From: Chitinophagales bacterium
Lineage (GTDB): Bacteria > Bacteroidota > Bacteroidia > Chitinophagales > Chitinophagaceae
Reading direction: 5' to 3'
Assembly (NCBI GenBank): GCA_017303415.1
Contig: JAFLBJ010000001.1
Coordinates: 2,480,001-2,544,000, forward strand
Length of the DNA stretch: 64,000 bases
This document shows positions 60,108-64,000 of the stretch, piece by piece (within the stretch, counting starts at the first letter, position 1; each line of letters opens with the position of its first letter). The notes beneath the pieces were generated by a model. That model made no database searches. It saw only the letters and a program-made list of their open reading frames with translations, and was not told the origin of the DNA. A program made the position numbers and the translations under genes.

Positions 60108-61100
60108 ATGAAAATAAGTAACGAATTTAAAGTTGGTATTCTCGTCATAGTCGGCCTTACCCTACTGATCATTGGATTTAACTTTCTGAAAGGGAAGGAT
60201 GTCTTCAACCGGCAAACGAAACTCTACGCCGTTTTCTCTGACCTGGGTAGCCTTCAAAAATCAAACCCCGTAAAGATCAATGGTCTTGAAGTTGGTACGG
60301 TGTATGATTTCAAGGAGATGGACAAGGATCTCAGCGGGATCATCATAACGATCAATATGAACCGGGATGTGAATATCCCAACCAATTCCGTTGCCACCAT
60401 TGAATCAGAATTACTCGGAACCGGTCTGATATCCATTACCAAAGGCGATGCTACCACCTACCTGAAATCGGGAGATACTTTGCACACCGACAAACAGGCC
60501 AGTCTGCTTTCGAGCGTTACAGCCCAGGTGACCCCTACCCTGACCAAAGTGCGCGAGTCGCTTGACTCGGTTAAAATGGTCATGAGTTCGGTGAATAAGA
60601 TTTTTGATCCCAATACCAAAGGAAATATTCAAGCCATCATCGCCAATCTGATGGTCACTACCGCTTATTTACAAGACCTGCTGAATACCCAAACCGGTGC
60701 ACTGGCCCAATCGCTGAATAACCTGAATTCGTTTACAGGAAACATGAAGAAGAACAATCAACAGATTGATTCCATCATGATCAATACCGCCAATGCCACC
60801 CGAAAATTTGCTGAACTCGATCTGGAAGGAACGCTTTCCACCTTGCAATCCACCCTCGATCAGTTAAAAGGGTCAATGGCCAAACTGGATAGTAAAGAAG
60901 GATCGCTGGGTCTGCTGCTTAATGACAAGCAGCTTTATGTGAACCTGAATAATACACTGGTGAGCCTGGAAACCTTGCTTGATGATGTACGTACTCATCC
61001 TAAACGGTACGTTAATGTTTCCGTCTTTGGCAAAAAGGATAAAAGCGGCCCCTTATCTTCGCCTACTCCCAAAGACTCTGTTATCATAGAAAAGAACTGA
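60108..61100 (+). CDS. MlaD/MCE family lipid-transport protein
   Basis: A 330-aa periplasmic protein anchored by one N-terminal helix (EFKVGILVIVGLTLLIIGFNFLKG). The MCE domain follows (about 38-115: LYAVFSDLGSLQKSNPVKINGLEVGTVYDFK; SVATIESELLGTGLISITKG). A long helical C-terminal region after it (LNNLNSFTGNMKKNNQQIDSIMINTANATRKF) is coiled-coil-like and consistent with a tunnel-forming needle, as in MCE hexamers. It would carry phospholipids between membranes with an ABC transporter that is not in this window. Its TGA overlaps the ATG of the OstA-like gene by one base. Confidence 0.9.
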   Translation: MKISNEFKVGILVIVGLTLLIIGFNFLKGKDVFNRQTKLYAVFSDLGSLQKSNPVKINGLEVGTVYDFKEMDKDLSGIIITINMNRDVNIPTNSVATIESELLGTGLISITKGDATTYLKSGDTLHTDKQASLLSSVTAQVTPTLTKVRESLDSVKMVMSSVNKIFDPNTKGNIQAIIANLMVTTAYLQDLLNTQTGALAQSLNNLNSFTGNMKKNNQQIDSIMINTANATRKFAELDLEGTLSTLQSTLDQLKGSMAKLDSKEGSLGLLLNDKQLYVNLNNTLVSLETLLDDVRTHPKRYVNVSVFGKKDKSGPLSSPTPKDSVIIEKN

Positions 61101-62818
61101 TGACCCGAACGTTTACCCTCCTGTTTTTCTTCCTGCTGCTCACAGGGGGATTATTTGCCCAGGTATTACCCAGGACCACTACATTAACCCCTGCCGATAC
61201 GGTGCGTCTCGTAGAGGTACTGGAAAGCAAAAAACTGGAATTTCTCCGCATCGATTCGATGACCGAATTACAGATCATGGTTGGCAATGTCAAACTCAGA
61301 CAGGGTAACTCCACTTTCTGGTGCGACAGTTGTGTAAAGAATGAGAAGACAGGCATCTTTGAAGCCTTTGGGAGAGTTCACCTGAATGATAATGATACTA
61401 CAGATGTTTACTCCGATTACTTGCTCTATAATATCAATACCCGGCTGGCCAACCTGCGAAAGAATGTAAAACTCACGGATGGCAAAGGAGTGCTGACCAC
61501 CCAGGAACTGGACTATGATGTCAATACCAAGATCGGAACCTATAAGAATGGTGGAAGAGTGGTGAATGACAAAACTGTCGTCACCAGTAAAGAAGGTGTC
61601 TATTATTCCGATCTGCGGGATGTATATTTTAAAAAGAATGTAGAACTCAAAAACCCGGAGTTCTATGTCAAGACCGACTCGATTCTCTACAATACCGGCA
61701 ATGAAACTGCAAGGTTCATTGCCCAGACCTTTATCCGGGATAGTAGTGGCCGGACGATTGATACCCGGGAAGGATATTATAACCTGAAAACAGGTAATGC
61801 CGAATTTGGCCGGCGGTCCGTTATCAATGATGGTGACCTGCAGGTGACGGGTGATATGATCTATAATAATGACAGCCTGGGGATAGTTCAGATCGAAGGA
61901 AATGGCATTGTCAGGGATACGGCGCAGGGAAGAACGGTCATTGCCAATAAGATCTTTGTGGATAAGAACAAGGACGCTTTTCTGGCCACCCAGAAACCGG
62001 TGATGATCATCAAAGAAGATCAGGACTCCATATTCATTACCGCCGATACGCTTTTCTCGGCCCGGCTGACCGATCTGTATGGGAAGGCAAAGAAAGATAC
62101 CGTAGCGAAAGATTCCTTATCTGCCACGCCATCCGATTCCACCTCGACAACCCTTACTCCTGCTGATTCCCTGACTGCCCCACTCCGTGATACGATAGTG
62201 AAATTGGAGCCATTGCAACGCGACAGCCTCCAGGTAAACGATGATAAAGACAGTACCAACCGCTATTTTGAAGCCTTTCGAAATGTGCGGATATTCTCTG
62301 ATTCCCTTCAGGCGGTTTGCGACAGTATGTTTTATTCCTTTAAAGACTCCACTTTCCGGTTATACGATAACCCTGTGGTATGGACCAATAAGAACCAGGT
62401 ATTGGGTGATACCATTCTATTATTTACCCGAAACCGGAAGGCACATAAAATGGAGGTATTTAACAATGCCTTTTTAGCCGCGCAGCTTGACCCGGAGATA
62501 TTCAACCAGATCCGGTCACGACGTGTCGATGCCTGGTTTACGGATGGCAGCATTGATTCTGCCCGGGCCCGTGGTGGTGCTGAAAGCATTTATTTTGTAC
62601 AGGACCAGGACAGTGCCTATACCGGGGTCAACCAGTCGGAATGTGAATTGTATGATGTGTATTTTATCGAGCAGGAATTAAAACGCATCGTGGCGCGCAA
62701 CAATGTTAAAGGCGTGTTATGGCCAATGAGGCAAAAATCACCCACCGAAATGCGTCTGATCGGCTTCCAGTGGCTGGAGGAGAAAAGGCCCAAGACCTGG
62801 TTCGAACTCTTCGAGTGA
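61100..62818 (+). CDS. OstA-like (LptA/LptD N-terminal domain) protein
   Basis: A 572-aa exported protein. The signal peptide MTRTFTLLFFFLLLTGGLFAQ is followed by repeated β-jellyroll units of the OstA kind (IDSMTELQIMVGNVKLRQGNSTFWCDSCVKNEKTGIFEAFGRVHLNDNDTTDVYSDYLLYN; LANLRKNVKLTDGKGVLTTQELDYDVNTKIGTYKNGGRVV). This continues to a D/S/T-rich linker near 345 and more OstA-like strands. It probably forms a periplasmic bridge carrying LPS to the outer membrane, complementing the LptD-like gene 2 kb upstream. Overlap TGATG with the MCE gene implies translational coupling. Confidence 0.88.
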   Translation: MTRTFTLLFFFLLLTGGLFAQVLPRTTTLTPADTVRLVEVLESKKLEFLRIDSMTELQIMVGNVKLRQGNSTFWCDSCVKNEKTGIFEAFGRVHLNDNDTTDVYSDYLLYNINTRLANLRKNVKLTDGKGVLTTQELDYDVNTKIGTYKNGGRVVNDKTVVTSKEGVYYSDLRDVYFKKNVELKNPEFYVKTDSILYNTGNETARFIAQTFIRDSSGRTIDTREGYYNLKTGNAEFGRRSVINDGDLQVTGDMIYNNDSLGIVQIEGNGIVRDTAQGRTVIANKIFVDKNKDAFLATQKPVMIIKEDQDSIFITADTLFSARLTDLYGKAKKDTVAKDSLSATPSDSTSTTLTPADSLTAPLRDTIVKLEPLQRDSLQVNDDKDSTNRYFEAFRNVRIFSDSLQAVCDSMFYSFKDSTFRLYDNPVVWTNKNQVLGDTILLFTRNRKAHKMEVFNNAFLAAQLDPEIFNQIRSRRVDAWFTDGSIDSARARGGAESIYFVQDQDSAYTGVNQSECELYDVYFIEQELKRIVARNNVKGVLWPMRQKSPTEMRLIGFQWLEEKRPKTWFELFE

Positions 62819-62883
62819 TTTTGACATTTCATTTAAACTTAGTGGCATTATTTTTCGTTTAAAGAATTATATAAAAACCACCA

Positions 62884-63345
62884 ATGAATAAAAAACTAGT
62901 TTTTCTTCTGGTTGCCTTTTTCGCAGCCACCATCGGACTAAAGGCCCAGGATTATAAGACCGGTTTGGGTGTACGCCTGAGCACGGCAGGAGCAGTAGTC
63001 AACAATGCGATCACCTTTAAATATTTTTTAAATGAAAAATCAGCGATCGAAGCTCAGTTCGCTTTTGGGGATCCTACAGCTCTGGGCGTTTTATATGAAG
63101 TTCACAAGCCCCTCAACAATACCGAGGGATTGAAATGGTTCTACGGAGGTGGTGGTTATATCGGCTTTTCCAAACCCGACCCGCTACTGGGGGCACAGGG
63201 TGTGGTAGGTCTGGATTATAAGTTTCCCAACCTCCCGTTGAACCTGAGCCTGGACTGGAAACCCGAATTAAATATAGCCCCGGATATCAATTTTGAGGCT
63301 TCGGCACTGGGGCTTAGCATCCGGTTTACGTTTAACTCCAGGTAA
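62884..63345 (+). CDS. Small outer-membrane β-barrel protein
   Basis: A 153-aa protein. The signal peptide MNKKLVFLLVAFFAATIGLKAQ is followed by about eight alternating strands (KTGLGVRLSTAGAVVNNAITFKYFLNEKSAIEAQFAFG; LKWFYGGGGYIGFS; GVVGLDYKFPNLPLNLSLDWKPELNI). It ends ALGLSIRFTFNSR, close to a terminal aromatic strand. It resembles OmpX-like or PagP-sized barrels of Bacteroidota with unknown function. It has its own terminator at 63373-63420. Confidence 0.82.
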   Translation: MNKKLVFLLVAFFAATIGLKAQDYKTGLGVRLSTAGAVVNNAITFKYFLNEKSAIEAQFAFGDPTALGVLYEVHKPLNNTEGLKWFYGGGGYIGFSKPDPLLGAQGVVGLDYKFPNLPLNLSLDWKPELNIAPDINFEASALGLSIRFTFNSR

Positions 63346-63372
63346 ATACCTGGTACAGCATAACCTCCCCGC

Positions 63373-63420
63373 AATCCCGCGAAGACAGCTCACCACCTGT
63401 CTCCGCGGGATTTTTGTTTT
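63373..63420 (+). terminator. Rho-independent terminator after the small barrel gene
   Basis: AATCCCGCG-A-AGACAG pairs with CTGTCT-C-CGCGGGATT (15 bp with one internal mismatch), followed by TTTTTGTTTT. Confidence 0.9.
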
Positions 63421-63501
63421 ACCAACCGTTTTCTGCTTTTTTCCACTTTTTGCCGGAATTTGCGGGAATTTGCCTATTTTTAGTTTGGAACTACACTGCT
63501 T

Positions 63502-64000
63502 ATGCTGAAACGGGAACGCCACGCCTACATTCTCCATCAGGTGAATCTGCACAATAAAGTGCTGTCATCCAGTTTATGCGTGGACATCCAGGTATCAGAG
63601 GATACCATCAGACGCGATCTGCAGGAACTTTCCGACCAGGGCAAGGTGATCAAAGTACATGGAGGTGCCCTCTCCCCCTCATTCAACGAAGTTTATTATT
63701 CCCCCAGCCAGGTGTATTCCCGGTCAGAGAAAAAGGCCATTGCCCAAAAAGCGGTATCGCTGATTGAAGATGGCATGTTCATTCTGACGGGCGGGGGCAG
63801 CACTATATTGGAACTGGCCAGATGTCTTCCTCCGCAATTAAAGGCCACCTTTATTACAGGAAGCATACCGGCCGTATTGGAGTATATGCACCACCCCACC
63901 ATTGAGGTGATCGTGATCGGTGACAAGATCTCCAAAAGTTCCAAGATTACTGTAGGCGGCGAGGCCGTGGACAAGATCCGTCAGATTAAAGCGGACCTCT
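63502..64000 (+). CDS. DeoR/GlpR family transcriptional regulator (3' end cut by window edge)
   Basis: The first 166 residues are present. The N-terminal winged helix is MLKRERHAYILHQVNLHNKVLSSSLCVDIQVSEDTIRRDLQELSDQGKVIKVHGGAL, whose DTIRRDL is the recognition helix of DeoR-type repressors. The DeoRC sensor domain follows (SEKKAIAQKAVSLIEDGMFILTGGGSTILELARCLP), with the G-GGS-T phosphosugar-binding motif, and continues beyond base 64000. It probably represses a sugar-phosphate or related carbohydrate operon downstream. The ATG at 63502 begins the winged helix. Confidence 0.9.
   Translation, partial: MLKRERHAYILHQVNLHNKVLSSSLCVDIQVSEDTIRRDLQELSDQGKVIKVHGGALSPSFNEVYYSPSQVYSRSEKKAIAQKAVSLIEDGMFILTGGGSTILELARCLPPQLKATFITGSIPAVLEYMHHPTIEVIVIGDKISKSSKITVGGEAVDKIRQIKADL

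Overview
The window is a gene-dense stretch of a Bacteroidota chromosome, most likely Chitinophagaceae or a close relative. The evidence is the short primary sigma factor without region 1.1, the -7 boxes of the form TAnnTTTG upstream of many genes, a C-terminal gliding-motility/T9SS sorting domain, DUF3822, DUF3347 and DUF4249-type proteins, and a CarboxypepD_reg-like TonB receptor. I see no prophage, transposase, rRNA or CRISPR. No gap between genes exceeds 300 bases.

Layout. 1-5 kb: bioD (cut by the window edge), rsmD, a DUF3822 protein, a MATE exporter and a LytS/LytTR two-component pair. 5-16 kb: TPR protein, folB, trxB, DUF4249-type lipoprotein, rpoD, lgt, bacilliredoxin, hsp20, secreted proteins and arginine decarboxylase. 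15.6-19.2 kb: the translation operon thrS-infC-rpmI-rplT. 19.3-28.1 kb: two tandem paralogous secreted proteins, a HAD protein, a phosphotransferase with a glutamine-synthetase-like ligase, and a DUF3347/TonB receptor pair. 28-36.8 kb: ABC-F ATPase, then Mur ligase, hutI, an antiporter and hutG in a row, then a GH13 lipoprotein. 37-49 kb: OmpA-type protein, a three-gene acyl-CoA carboxylase, a T9SS cargo protein, a TMEM175-type protein, PQQ sugar dehydrogenase and small envelope proteins. 49.3-52.7 kb: hutU and hutH, which with hutI and hutG complete the four-step histidine-to-glutamate pathway at two loci. 53.2-53.9 kb: an interrupted tRNA-Arg. 54-63.4 kb: ung, GNAT, plsC and an envelope-biogenesis group (LptD-like, amidase, MCE, OstA-like, small barrel). 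The window ends in a DeoR-type regulator.

The most notable object is the tRNA-Arg(UCU) gene at 53194-53907 on the minus strand. It is split in the anticodon by a 640-nt group I intron (subgroup IC3-like). The intron carries a complete set of core helices that I could pair by eye and an internal ORF for a PD-(D/E)XK endonuclease with the QxK variant, like the tRNA-intron homing enzyme I-Ssp6803I. The ORF stop codon lies in the conserved core sequence just before P7. The tRNA has a full TTTG-N20-TACCTTTG promoter and a strong terminator.

The second theme is at least nine intergenic inverted repeats whose arms are built of short, locus-specific repeated words (TGAGACG, TGAATAG, AATAAGG, TTAGC, TTAATAAT). 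They usually begin at or just after a stop codon. The words differ between loci while the arms at each locus match each other, which points to a shared structure or process rather than a shared sequence.
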